A stretch of 64,000 nt of DNA from Piezodorus guildinii (GCA_023052935.1 CM041293.1:169715341-169779340), one strand, 5' to 3'. Counted from the first letter of the stretch, positions 33,505 through 43,823 are shown. Numbers and translations are program-made. Notes: generated from the sequence alone by a model not told the origin.

Positions 33505-33666
33505 AAGAAGATGGCCTCGAGACCTTCCAGTTTAGATTCATAGTGGAGTGATGCTAATGGGCATTTTCTCTTAATGTATATTATCTGACAAGTTATTTAC
33601 TTGGTGTATTTACTAATACAGTTGTAAATCTCAATAAATGAAAGACAAAATAAAATCCTATCGTTA
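33505..33666 (+). mobile_element. 5'-truncated Jockey 3' end with a 34-bp target duplication
   Basis: Matches the last codons and 3' untranslated region of the complete Jockey element (AAGATGGCC..., CCTTC.AGTTTA, TACAGTTGTAAAT.TCAATAAAT). Flanked by a 34-bp direct repeat (33,471-33,504 and 33,667-33,700) with three mismatches, an unusually long target duplication for a LINE. It inserted into the I-like relic. Confidence 0.85.
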
Positions 33667-34444
33667 TCACTCCTACAGTTAGTTGATCAAAATGCCCATA
33701 ATGCCATCTAGGATCTAAAAGATATGAAAGAAGGGGACAACAAATTGGAAACTTACAGGACGCCTACAACTTACATGTTCTGAATAGCGACAAATCAACC
33801 TCCTTAAGCTCATCCTATAACTTCTCCCTTATAGGCTTTCATTTTTTGCTCAAGTAGTTTGCTTTCCGACGCCTATTGGAATGTAATCACTATTCAATAA
33901 TCCAGTGATCACTTCCCCATTTTAATCGATACTGGATTCACGAGAAGGCGAATTGGCAACAGTTTACAGCAAATGCTAACCTCTCCTCCTACCTTTCATA
34001 CGAAGTTGAGGATTGCTGCTCTTTTATGATCAATCCCCAAAACATCACCTAGGCCTAAATGTTAAAACGTAAAAAGTTTAACACCTATTGTAGAAATGCT
34101 GTACAAAAAAGAGAAAATCTTGCAGGCCATTCAAAAGTAATATAACCTTATAAAACTTTACTAATTATAAAAAAAAAACCCTGGAAACTGTATGTTTCTT
34201 CTACAAACTCAAATACACCAAACTCAGTAGTATGGAAGATAATTTGAGCTGTTGAAGTTAAACGATTGTTTTAACCAATCTACTTAAAAGTTGGAGGACC
34301 CGTTAGTTGTGAATTAAAATTATATGATAACATGATTCATATAAAGACAATGTAAACCGAAAAAGTATTTAGATATTTTTTGTTATACTTTCGAACCCTA
34401 GCCTAAAAACAATTTTATAATCTCAGATATGAATGAATCATATC

Positions 34445-34576
34445 AAGGAAATTAAATAACCATTTATCAATGATGATTGATAAACATCATTAACATATTT
34501 TGAAAAAATAAAGGAAATTAAATAACCATTTATCAATGATGATTGATAAACATCATTAACATATTTTAAAAAAACA
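34445..34576. repeat. Two-copy 66-bp tandem repeat with hairpin
   Basis: Two nearly identical 66-bp units (34,445-34,510 and 34,511-34,576). Each holds TTTATCAAT-GATG-ATTGATAAA, a 9-bp perfect stem with a four-base loop. Confidence 0.9.
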
Positions 34577-34685
34577 GAGTCTCAGTAAAGATTAAAATTT
34601 TAAGAAAATAAATAAAATTAATGTGTTGAACGAAAGAAATATTATTCTATATATACAAAGCAATGGGAAAAATATGTAAGCATAC

Positions 34686-34754
34686 CATTGAATCCTCTTC
34701 AAAACATTTTTCAGCCTCTGATGGCACCACCCCATAATATGGATAATATCTTGG
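34686..34754 (-). CDS. 69-bp repeat exon A (last of five)
   Basis: Borders: CTAG| at 34,755 and |GTATGC at 34,685. Phase 0, 23 codons, PRYYPYYGVVPSEAE then KCFEEDSM. Its donor is the only one of the array with GTATGC rather than GTAAGC. With exon B it forms the PYY subtype. Confidence 0.78.
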
Positions 34755-34907
34755 CTAGAGAGGAAATTATAATAAATTAATATCTGATAGTTCACGTTTT
34801 GATAGTATACAGGATAAAGGTTTAAAAAAATAATTAAAATTAATATGGTAAAATAAAGAAATATTATTCTATTCAAACAAAGCAATAGGAATATTATGTA
34901 AGCTTAC

Positions 34908-34976
34908 CATTAAATCCTCTTCAAAACATTTTTCAGGCTCTGATGGCACCACCGCATAATATGGATAATATCTTGG
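34908..34976 (-). CDS. 69-bp repeat exon B
   Basis: Borders CTAG| and |GTAAGC. Phase 0, 23 codons, PRYYPYYAVVPSEPE then KCFEEDLM. It differs from exon A by three bases, all amino-acid changing (G/A, A/P, S/L). Confidence 0.8.
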
Positions 34977-35068
34977 CTAGAGAGAAAATTATAATAAGTT
35001 AATATCTGATAGTTCACATTTTGATAGTATACAGGATAAAGGTTTAAAAAAATAATTTAAATTAATAT

Positions 35069-36010
35069 GTACTTCAAACTAACACGAGCCCTAATTCTTT
35101 TTTACTGAAAACAACTTATAAAGGAGTAACTGTATATCCTCAAACTCCAGATGTCTACAGAAAACTTGTTAGTTGTCTTAAAAACAGCGGAGCTGAATTC
35201 TATACATATCAGCTCCCTGATGACAAAAATCCTAGAATAGTCATTAAAGGTCTACACCACAACACACCCGTTGAAGAGATAAAAAAAGATCTTGAAAACC
35301 ACGGATACCAGACCGTAGCAATTACCAACGTAATATCACGGTTTAAGCGGCCATTACCAATGTTTTTTATTGATATCACTAAACATTCATTCAATGAAAA
35401 GATTTTTGATATAAAAACAATTTTCTATACCAAGGTCATAGAGAAACCTACAAAGAAAAGAATCCTCTCACAATGCATTAGATGCCAAAAATACGGTCAC
35501 ACCAAGACCTATTGCAACCACGCACCACGGTGCGTAAGGTGTGGACAAGGGCATGAAAGTTCTTCATGCACCAAAACCCGAGATACGCCAGCGAAATACG
35601 CGAATTGCCAAGGGGAACATCCCGCAAACTATCGAGGGTGCCAAACACTGAAGGATTTGAGATCACAAAGAAATATGGGGAGCCATCAACAACAACGTAT
35701 TCCTTTAAACCCAACAGAATACCCCAATCTTTCGAAATCAATCCCACCAAGAAGTTTTCCTCAGATGCAACAGCAGCAGCAACAACCATCTTAACGGCAA
35801 ACTCCTGTGCAACAGCAGGTATCAGCTCGTCAACAGATAGCAGTGAAACAAGCTACATCCTCGGGACTACAGTCTAACCAATCTACAGAAGGTATGAGGC
35901 GGGAAAGTATTCAGCAGCCAACTTCAGCTGATTATATCCCACCACAATTGTATCAGCTACTAAGCGGTCTGAGTAATCTTATCCAGCCTCTTTTTAGCCT
36001 TCTACAGTAG
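35069..36010 (+). pseudogene. Jockey ORF1 (gag), partial and frameshifted
   Basis: Open from the truncation at 35,069 to TAA at 35,794 without a start codon: TYKGVTVYPQTPDVYRK, IVIKGLHHNTPVEEIKK (gag pre-knuckle domain), then zinc knuckles CIRCQKYGHTKTYC, CVRCGQGHESSSC and a third degraded one (YANCQGEHPANYRGC, first cysteine replaced by tyrosine). A glutamine-rich stretch follows. The C-terminal part continues in another frame to 36,010 (NLIQPLFSLLQ). Ancestral role: RNA binding. Confidence 0.8.
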
Positions 36011-36044
36011 CTCGCACAGGTAACACAAGCTATTTGCCCTCCTA

Positions 36045-38174
36045 ATGGCCCGTAATCAGCTGACTGAGGGCTCTTTGTCCATCCTTCTTTGGAACGTGAA
36101 CGGACTACTACAACATAGGACAGAATTGGACATATACTTACATGAAAAACATATTAACATTGCACTGATCACAGAAACACACCTTACACCACGATCAAAA
36201 TTTGGTATTTCAGGTTACTTGACATACAGAACAGACCATCCGGACAACACAGAACACGGCGGGACTGCTATCCTCATTAAGACACCACTCAAACAAACCT
36301 TTTACACTTACCAACTGCACCTGACATTCAAACTACTGGCATTACACTACACACAAAACACCACGTGATAAGTATAGCTTCGGTGTACTGTCCTCCAAGA
36401 TATGTGCTTACATCTTCGGCGTTTCGCAATTATTTTCAAAACTTAGGGCGTTGCTTTATAGCAGGCGGCGATCTTAACGCAAAGCACCAATTTTTGGGGT
36501 CACGTCTTTGCACCCCTAGGGGAAGAAATCTGAGGGCTGCCATCCACGAGCTTTCATTAGACACTATATCACCAGACACACCAACCTACTGGCCAACCTC
36601 GCAACGGAAAACACCGGACTTACTGGACTTTTTTATTACCAAAGGACTACGTACAATACCTTACTCAATAAAAACGATCTCTGATCTTTGCTCTGATCAC
36701 TCTGCTCTACATTTGGCCGTTCTCGAACCATGCAATGCGCAAAGGGTGCCCATGCTTATAAATAGCGGATTGGACTGGGATCTATACCGAGAATTTCTTG
36801 AAACAAATCTCTCGATACCCATGTCCATCAAAACAGAAGCAGAATTAGAAGATGCGGTGGAAACATTTACTAAATGTGTCCAAAGAGCAGCATGGTCATC
36901 ATCTCAGAAGATAACATCGAGATTAGATCATCTGCCAAAATACCCTCAATATATAAGGGACTTGATCACAGCAAAGAGAAGAGCTCGTAAGGTATGGCAG
37001 ACCAACAGACTTCCTTCTGACAGACAAAACTTTAACAGACTGAACAACGAACTTAAACGACAAATACCAAAATTCAATAGAACTAACTATGATTCCTTTT
37101 TAAACAACCTATCAACTGACGATGGAAGCTTGTGGAAGCATTCCAAGAAATTGTTGAAACATCGACAGGTGTCAGTACCACTGCGAAAAGAAGATGGTTC
37201 ATGGGTTGTGTCAGATGGAGAAAAATCTGAAATTTTTGCTGATCATCTTTCCTCTGTTTTTATACCACCTACTGACTACCCTAATACAGAACATGAAAAC
37301 TTAGTTAAAAGTACTCTGGACATTCCACTACAGCTGACACTACCTCCTATATCTTTCACTCCTTCACAAGTCGCACAACAAATCAGACACTTACCTAAAA
37401 GAAAAGCCCCAGGTTATGATTTAATAACTGCCGAGGCGCTCCAACTGATGCCCAAGAAAGCTCTGGTGTTCCTCACGACAATATACAATTGCATACTTAG
37501 GACAGCTAAATTCCCAGTACAGTGGAAATATTCAAACATAAAAATGATACACAAAAAAGACAAAGACATGTACAAACCATCCTCTTATAGGCCTATTAGT
37601 CTCCTTCCCATATGTTCTAAACTTTTCGAAAAATTAATTTATAAAAGATTGGTTGACATACTGACTGAGCAAAAAATAATACCTGACCATCAATTCGGTT
37701 TTCGCACATCACCCTCAACGACACACCAATTACACAGAGTTACTGACTTCATTGCAGGTGCACTAGAAAAAAAGCAATACGCTACTGGAGTATTTTTGGA
37801 TGTTACCCAAGCGTTTGATAAAGTCTGGCACGAGGGGCTTCTCTTTAAACTCAAGAACGTACTACCTTACACATATTATCTTATTATACACTCTTTTCTC
37901 TCTGATAGATTTTTCTCTGTTCGGCAGGGCTCAGAAACTTCTTCAATCCGACCAGTCTTGGCAGGAGTACCGCAAGGATCGATACTTGCTCCGCTCCTAT
38001 ACATTGTATACACAAATGATATACCAACTCACCCCACCACATTGACTGCAACTTACGCGGACGATACTGCAATTTTAACCTCAAACGACGATCCTATACT
38101 CGCCTCACTGACTCTACAAAATCACTTGATGATACTACAAAATTGGTACAAGCTATGGAAAATTATAATAAATA
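36045..38174 (+). pseudogene. Jockey ORF2 (endonuclease, reverse transcriptase), frameshifted and truncated
   Basis: ATG at 36,045, MARNQLTEGSLSILLWNVNGL. Endonuclease motifs ITETHLTPRS and GGDLNAKHQ, then SDHSALHL. A frameshift near 36,345-36,365 moves the frame. Reverse transcriptase has SYRPISLLPICSKLFEK, GFRTSPSTTHQL, AGVPQGSILAPLLY and YADDTAIL. The sequence ends shortly after, so thumb and C-terminus are missing. Most of the frame is open, so decay is moderate. Confidence 0.85.
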
Positions 38175-38324
38175 GAGAGGAAATTATAATAAATTAATAT
38201 TTGATAGTAATAGTTTTGATAGCATACAGGATAAAAGTTTAAGAAAATAAATAAATTTAATGAGTTGAACTAAAGAAATATTATTCTATTGAAACAAAGC
38301 AATAAGAAAGTTATGTAAGCTTAC

Positions 38325-38393
38325 CATTGAATACTCTTCAAAACATTTCTCAGGCTCCGATGATACCACCTCTTGATATGGATAAAATCTTGG
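38325..38393 (-). CDS. 69-bp repeat exon C
   Basis: Borders CTAG| and |GTAAGC. Phase 0, 23 codons, PRFYPYQEVVSSEPE then KCFEEYSM. With the Jockey fragment in place, the next intron toward exon B is 3,348 bp instead of 153. Confidence 0.8.
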
Positions 38394-38546
38394 CTAGAGA
38401 GGTAATTATAATAAATTAATATTTGATAGTAAAAGTTTTGATAGCATACAGGATAAAAGTTTAAGAAAATAAATAAATTTAATGAGTTGAACTAAAGAAA
38501 TATTAAACTATTTACACAAAGCAATAAGAAAGTTATGTAAGCTTAC

Positions 38547-38615
38547 CATTGAATCCTCTTCAAAACATATCTCAGGCTCTGATGATACCACCTCTTGATA
38601 TGGATAAAATCTTGG
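38547..38615 (-). CDS. 69-bp repeat exon D
   Basis: Borders CTAG| and |GTAAGC. Phase 0, 23 codons, PRFYPYQEVVSSEPE then ICFEEDSM. It differs from exon E by two bases, both amino-acid changing (Y/F, K/I). Confidence 0.82.
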
Positions 38616-38768
38616 CTAGAGAGGTAATTATAATAAATTAATATTTGATAGTAAAAGTGTTGATAGCATACAGGATAAAAGTTTAAGAAAATAAATAAAT
38701 TTAATGTGTTGGACTAAAGAAATTTTATTCTATTGAAACAAAGCAAGAAGAAAGTTATGTAAGCTTAC

Positions 38769-38837
38769 CATTGAATCCTCTTCAAAACATTTCTCAGGCT
38801 CTGATGATACCACCTCTTGATATGGATAATATCTTGG
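38769..38837 (-). CDS. 69-bp repeat exon E (first of five)
   Basis: Borders: acceptor with pyrimidine tract (TTTCCTCTCTAG|) and donor ATG|GTAAGC. Phase 0, 23 codons, PRYYPYQEVVSSEPE then KCFEEDSM. First repeat exon in transcription order. Confidence 0.82.
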
Positions 38838-38958
38838 CTAGAGAGGAAATCATAGTATATTAATATTTGATAGTCCAAGTTTTGATAGCATACAGCTTTG
38901 GCTGATTATAAAAAGTTTATTGGGTTGTTTAATAAGTTTGTAGTGTTTTTTAATTTTT

Positions 38959-38970
38959 ATATTTAATCCT
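38959..38970. repeat. 12-bp target-site duplication of the complete Jockey LINE (left)
   Basis: ATATTTAATCCT, repeated exactly at 43,971-43,982 after the poly(A) tail. Confidence 0.93.
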
Positions 38971-39501
38971 TGAGTACCTTGGTTAATGGCCGCAACTGCA
39001 GTTCTATTCTTTCGTAGCTCTGTGTTTGTCACACTTTCACCACGGTTCTATCAACATGTCAGCTATAAAACTTTGTGAACAGTGAGTTTACTATCAACTA
39101 AACACTTTAATATTCACGTATAGTGAGGTGAGTGACTATTTGTACCGATACACGATATCTTATAAACTGATAGCTATCTGGTTGAGATGGCAACGTGGCC
39201 CTAATCCTTAACAGTTATCTTTATTTTTAAAGGGCTAGGCCAAGTTTACTAACTCAGTCATCTGTTTTCGTCTAGGACTTTATTTTGTTTTTAGTTTCAT
39301 TCATTTCTTTTAAATTTTTAAAGACCATTTTTTTTTTCCTATTTGTTATAATTGTTTCTTAGATATGTTTTCTTTATTAATTGTATATAATCATGTGAAT
39401 AGTTTAGTTTTTAAGTATTTATTGTATAAAATTTATTTTTTATTTTAATACGCAGGTGTATATAGATTTTTTTTTTTTATTTTCTTTAATTTTAATTAAT
39501 A
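38971..39501 (+). promoter_or_regulatory. 5' untranslated region and presumed internal promoter of the Jockey LINE
   Basis: 531 bp between the target duplication and the ORF1 ATG. Jockey-clade elements carry their promoter downstream of the start site, so it should lie here; no specific box is claimed. It ends in a T-rich run before the ATG. Confidence 0.55.
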
Positions 39502-41130
39502 ATGGACTTAGATAGAAATACGTCCGGTGACGACTCAGAGGAGACCCCTTTCTCTGAAATAAGTGAAACGGACTCTCAATATTTAACTCGCCGTATGAAG
39601 CGGCATCGGAACTCCCTTCCTCCTGGATCTGGGGGTAACTCACCAAATAAAAAAAAAAATAAATCAAATAAAAATAAGCAGGCGTCTGAGCAAAATATGT
39701 CACCGCCAAAAACCCGCAGTAAACTCACTGCAGCCAACACAATAGAACCAGTTCCATCATCATCAGCCGCTCCGTCTGTCTTCACAGCGCCATCTACCTC
39801 TGCCAGTACGTCAGGTACAGCCAACATAATTTCAGATTCTCAAGGGTTTTGTGATCCCGAACCCCCGCCAATATTTGTCAACAACATACAAAATTTTATG
39901 TCGTTTGGTCAAGAAATTGCAGATTTGATCGGACAGCCCAACTTTCGTTGTTACTCGAGAACAAATGATATTAAGATCAATACAACAAATAAAGACAGTT
40001 ACAAAAAGCTTGTCAACCATTTGAATTCGAAAAGCTACGACTTCCATTGTTACCAATTGAAACAAGAAAAGTCATATCGTGTCGTTCTTAGAGGGCTCCA
40101 CTCATCAACTCCCACAGATGCTATCAAAAGAGGGATAGAAGAAATAGGCTACAATGTCAGAAAGGTCTCTCCCGTTTTCCATCCAAAGGGAAAATATCCA
40201 CTGCCTCTATTTTTCGTGGATCTAGAGCCTGCCACAAATAACCCAGAAATATTCAATATAACACGACTGGTATACTCCATTGTGCGATTTGAACAGCCTA
40301 GGCCGACATCTACAATAGTACAGTGTACTAAATGTCAAAATTTGGGACACACTAAATCCTACTGTTACCACCAGGCCCGGTGCGTCAAATGTGCCGGCCC
40401 TCATGCTACAGAGACCTGCCCGAAATCTCGTGATGAACCAGCAAAATGTGCTCTCTGTGGTGAAGCACATCCAGCGAGCTACAGAGGCTGTTCGGTCTAC
40501 AAAAATCTGCTCAGACAGAGATCACAAAACCTTCTACCCAAAAGTCTGGAACAGAAAAGTAATACACCTGCACCACCTCCTGTACTGGATAACCTGGTAA
40601 ATTTTCCAGAAATTCAGAAACCTGCTGTTAACATGACTCCACAGCCAACTACTCCAAAACCTGGAAATCAAGATCGACGGAACATTAAGAAGCCCTCCTC
40701 CGTTATCAACTCGCAGCCTCAACAACCTAGACGGCAGGCGCCTCCGAACTCCCAACCCATGACCCAGATTTCCCATCCCCAGCTTGAAGCTCCACACCAG
40801 CCAACCCCTCTTCATCAGATACCTGTTAGGGTTCAATTACCTCCAGAAAAACCTCACCCGATCCCACCCCGTTCTACTGTACAGCCAAATCAACCCAATC
40901 CTCAACCCCAAACATCCCAAAATGCATATCATTGTACCCCTCGACGGGTGCAGACTCCAGCCAATGTACCAGCTCAACTAAATTATCCTTCCCAATCCTA
41001 TAATATACCCCCACCCGACTTTTACTCCATTCTTAATTCCTTCCTATTAGATCTCAAAGAAACCATCCAGCCACTTATCTCCCTCCTCACTCGTATTCTT
41101 TCCGAAATCCCATTTAATTTCCCACGATGA
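39502..41130 (+). CDS. Jockey ORF1 gag-like protein
   Basis: 542 residues, MDLDRNTSGDDSEETPF. The N-terminus is acidic, then basic (KKKNKSNKNK). A gag pre-knuckle domain lies around residues 190-250 (YRVVLRGLHSSTPTDAIKR, LFFVDLEP). Three zinc knuckles follow from residue 275: CTKCQNLGHTKSYC, CVKCAGPHATETC, and CALCGEAHPASYRGC. The remainder is a long proline- and glutamine-rich segment ending in a hydrophobic helix (FLLDLKETIQPLISLLTRIL). By family analogy it binds the LINE RNA and directs nuclear entry. The stop overlaps the ORF2 start (ATGA). Confidence 0.93.
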   Translation: MDLDRNTSGDDSEETPFSEISETDSQYLTRRMKRHRNSLPPGSGGNSPNKKKNKSNKNKQASEQNMSPPKTRSKLTAANTIEPVPSSSAAPSVFTAPSTSASTSGTANIISDSQGFCDPEPPPIFVNNIQNFMSFGQEIADLIGQPNFRCYSRTNDIKINTTNKDSYKKLVNHLNSKSYDFHCYQLKQEKSYRVVLRGLHSSTPTDAIKRGIEEIGYNVRKVSPVFHPKGKYPLPLFFVDLEPATNNPEIFNITRLVYSIVRFEQPRPTSTIVQCTKCQNLGHTKSYCYHQARCVKCAGPHATETCPKSRDEPAKCALCGEAHPASYRGCSVYKNLLRQRSQNLLPKSLEQKSNTPAPPPVLDNLVNFPEIQKPAVNMTPQPTTPKPGNQDRRNIKKPSSVINSQPQQPRRQAPPNSQPMTQISHPQLEAPHQPTPLHQIPVRVQLPPEKPHPIPPRSTVQPNQPNPQPQTSQNAYHCTPRRVQTPANVPAQLNYPSQSYNIPPPDFYSILNSFLLDLKETIQPLISLLTRILSEIPFNFPR

Positions 41131-43823
41131 GTGTAAAGCCCCTAGCTATCCTCTTGTGGAACGCTAATGGCCTACTCAACCACCGAGACGAACTCGACAT
41201 ACTCCTACATGACAATCACATACATATTGCATTAATAACTGAAACTCACTTCACTCAACGATCAAAATTTTACATACGAGACTACATCACTTATAGAACA
41301 GACCACCCAGACAACACTGCCCATGCTGGATCATGCGTTCTTATCCATAAATCCCTTCCACATTCCCTTATTCCTACTACTCCATCTGACGCCATACAAT
41401 CCTCTTCTGTAATAATTTCAACTCGTCCTTTCCATTTCACAGTCTCAGCTGTATACTGTCCTCCTGGTAACACCGTTTCCTATAGCCTTCTTAATTCCTT
41501 ATTCCGATCTCTTGGGCCGCGCTTCATTGCTGGAGGTGATTACAACGCTAAACACCAACGATGGGGTTGTCGAGCATCCAACTCCCGTGGTAGTATCCTT
41601 TCTAACGTCACAAACTCCAATTGTTATTCTATCCTTGCTCCTACGAATCCCACATATTGGCCTACATCTCTAAAAAAAAAACCTGATATCCTGGATATAT
41701 TTGTTACCTCTCAAATCCCTACTTCCCAAGCCGAAATCAAATCCCTGAATGACCTTTCATCTGACCACAGTCCTGTTCTGCTTTCTTTGCATTCAAACTT
41801 TGTTCCTAAACCCTCTCCTCCTACATTAATTACAGGACGTGTAAACTGGGACCAATTTCGATATGACATAGAAAATAAACTAGACTTAAAACTTCCACTA
41901 AAGACCAAACAAGATATTGACCTAGCCATAGAAAAACTTACTGACTCAATAAGTAGCACCATAATAGACAACACAACTAACACCAAACCTAATAAACCTC
42001 AGAAAAGTAACCTACCACAGCACATTCAGATCTTATTGAGAGAAAAGCGCACAGCAAGATCGAAGTGGCACAGGACCAGATACCCAACAGACAAAACTTA
42101 TTACACCCAACTGACTAACAAACTAAAATCAGAACTCAAAAAATACAAAATACAAAATTTACAAAACTTGACGGAAAATCTTACGATTGCTGACAAATCA
42201 CTATGGACGACTACTAAAAAAATCCTGAAGTTTAAAAATTTCAACCATCCACTCCTTAATGAAACCCGAACCTGGACACGATCCGACGAAGAAAAATCCC
42301 AGATATTTGCTCAGCACCTCTCTAAAATATATAATCCTCATCCTGAAATACTCAATTCAAACCATGTTGAATGTATTGAAACAGAACTCGATATTCCTCT
42401 CCAAATGACCCTACCACCTAAAGCATTTCATCCTTCAGAAATAGCCAATATCATTCACAGATTACCTTCCCGCAAAGCTCCTGGACATGACCTAGTTACT
42501 TCCCGTATAATGAAACAGCTTCCTCGAAAATCCATCTGTTTTCTTACCTACATATATAATGCTATCCTCCGGACCACATATTTTCCTGATTCCTGGAAAC
42601 TATCCATTGTTAAGATGATTCCCAAACCCCAAAAGCCGCCCGAACATCCATCCTCTTACCGTCCAATTTCTCTATTACCTATTATGGGTAAAATCTTTGA
42701 AAAACTCCTTCTGAAACGAATACATCCCATCCTTGATTCTAATCATATCATCCCTGATCATCAGTTCGGATTCCGAACATCCCATTCCACTATCCAGCAA
42801 TGTCATCGTGTGGTGGACGTTGTCTCTTCTGCTTTGGAGCGCGGGTTGTACTGCACGGGAGCCTTTCTCGATGTAGAACAGGCCTTTGATAGAGTCTGGC
42901 ACCCAGGACTGTTGTACAAACTCCGTAAATTCCTTCCTCCCACATATTTCCTGATTCTTCAATCCTACCTCTCTGATAGATCCTTCAAAATTAATCACAA
43001 TAGTTCCTATTCATCCCTTTATACACAGACGGCTGGTGTTCCTCAAGGCAGTATTCTAGGACCCATTCTATACACAGTATATACAGCTGATATCCCAACC
43101 CATCCTAACACTTTCCTTTCTACCTATGCTGATGACACCTGCGTGTTATCAGTTCATAAAGATCCATTTGTTGCTTCAAATACCCTTCAAGCCCACATCA
43201 AAGACCTAGAAGTATGGTGTCAGAACTGGAGAATAAAAATAAATTCCAACAAGTCCCATCAAATAACCTTTACCCTTCGCCGTAAACCTTTGACTTCCTG
43301 CCCTAAAGTATCCTTTAATAACACTCAACTAGTTCCTGTTGAACAGATCCGATACCTAGGACTTCTTCTTGACAAACGCCTAACTTGGAATCCACATACA
43401 CGACTAAAACGACAAGAAACTGCTCGCCGCTTTAGGCTACTTCAACACTTACTAGACAAACGATCAAACCTTCCTCTTAACTACAAAAGGCTCATCTACA
43501 TGACTATTATAAGACCAATCTGGACTTACGGAGTAGAGCTTTGGGGCTCTACTAAACCATCAAATTCTTCCCGCATCCAATCCTTACAGTCCAAAATCCT
43601 TCGTAAAATCCTCAACGCTCCTTACTTTGTCACGAATAAACTTATCCATAAAGACCTTAATGTTCCCTATGTTACTGATTTGGCCCAGACCAGGTATCAA
43701 TCCTTTCATGACAAACTCCATTCTCACTCTAACCCACTAGTTTCAATCCTGTCTTCCTCTTCAATTCCGGATAATCCTCCGAGGCGCCTGAAAAGAAAAT
43801 GGCCCCGGGACCTTCTAGTTTAA
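41127..43823 (+). CDS. Jockey ORF2 endonuclease and reverse transcriptase
   Basis: 898 residues. The ATG overlaps the ORF1 stop as ATGA, which suggests termination-reinitiation. Endonuclease: LLWNANGLLNH, ITETHFTQRS, GGDYNAKHQRWG, SSDHSPVLLS. Reverse transcriptase: SYRPISLLPIMGKIFEK, QFGFRTSHSTIQQ, FLDVEQAFDRVWH, AGVPQGSILGP, YADD at residues 667-670, YLGLLLDKRLTW. No RNase H, as usual for the Jockey clade. The C-terminus ends RRLKRKWPRDLLV. It nicks chromosomal DNA and reverse-transcribes its RNA onto the nick. Frame intact with no missing catalytic motif that I can see. Confidence 0.95.
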   Translation: MSVKPLAILLWNANGLLNHRDELDILLHDNHIHIALITETHFTQRSKFYIRDYITYRTDHPDNTAHAGSCVLIHKSLPHSLIPTTPSDAIQSSSVIISTRPFHFTVSAVYCPPGNTVSYSLLNSLFRSLGPRFIAGGDYNAKHQRWGCRASNSRGSILSNVTNSNCYSILAPTNPTYWPTSLKKKPDILDIFVTSQIPTSQAEIKSLNDLSSDHSPVLLSLHSNFVPKPSPPTLITGRVNWDQFRYDIENKLDLKLPLKTKQDIDLAIEKLTDSISSTIIDNTTNTKPNKPQKSNLPQHIQILLREKRTARSKWHRTRYPTDKTYYTQLTNKLKSELKKYKIQNLQNLTENLTIADKSLWTTTKKILKFKNFNHPLLNETRTWTRSDEEKSQIFAQHLSKIYNPHPEILNSNHVECIETELDIPLQMTLPPKAFHPSEIANIIHRLPSRKAPGHDLVTSRIMKQLPRKSICFLTYIYNAILRTTYFPDSWKLSIVKMIPKPQKPPEHPSSYRPISLLPIMGKIFEKLLLKRIHPILDSNHIIPDHQFGFRTSHSTIQQCHRVVDVVSSALERGLYCTGAFLDVEQAFDRVWHPGLLYKLRKFLPPTYFLILQSYLSDRSFKINHNSSYSSLYTQTAGVPQGSILGPILYTVYTADIPTHPNTFLSTYADDTCVLSVHKDPFVASNTLQAHIKDLEVWCQNWRIKINSNKSHQITFTLRRKPLTSCPKVSFNNTQLVPVEQIRYLGLLLDKRLTWNPHTRLKRQETARRFRLLQHLLDKRSNLPLNYKRLIYMTIIRPIWTYGVELWGSTKPSNSSRIQSLQSKILRKILNAPYFVTNKLIHKDLNVPYVTDLAQTRYQSFHDKLHSHSNPLVSILSSSSIPDNPPRRLKRKWPRDLLV

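Larger units (their letters stand above)
33230..34260 (+). mobile_element. Decayed I-like LINE endonuclease, split by two insertions
   Basis: The first half at 33,245-33,355 reads QRNCNGL.THL.DLQLL, matching the start of the intact ORF2 at 7,234 (QWNCNGLRSH). The second half at 33,667-34,240 gives SPF or DHFPIL-like ends and EKANWQQFTANANLSSYL, the post-endonuclease segment. A SINE and a Jockey 3' fragment interrupt it. Heavily mutated. Confidence 0.6.
35069..38174 (+). mobile_element. Jockey LINE truncated at both ends, inside the exon array
   Basis: Starts within ORF1 and stops within the reverse transcriptase just after YADDTAIL (about 38,056). No poly(A) tail or target duplication. The right junction shares AATTATAATAAAT with the array unit itself, so it looks like a recombination or repair junction. 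On array phase, about 133 bp including one 69-bp exon are missing across the two junctions. The same family as the complete element at 38,971 but clearly diverged. Confidence 0.82.
34590..38880 (-). repeat. 222-bp tandem array carrying 69-bp exons
   Basis: Five units of 222 bp, each with one 69-bp exon and 153 bp of intron: two at 34,590-35,068 and three at 38,175-38,880, separated by a truncated Jockey element. Exon starts step by exactly 222 bp within each group (34,686 to 34,908; 38,325, 38,547, 38,769). Each unit carries an acceptor (TTTCCTCTCTAG or close) and a donor (GTAAGC or GTATGC) on the minus strand. Confidence 0.93.

Noticed and set aside
34590..38880. A CRISPR-like or simple satellite interpretation of the 222-bp array
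   Set aside because: The genome is eukaryotic, the units are long, and each unit holds paired splice sites around an open 69-bp exon, which a neutral satellite would not need.
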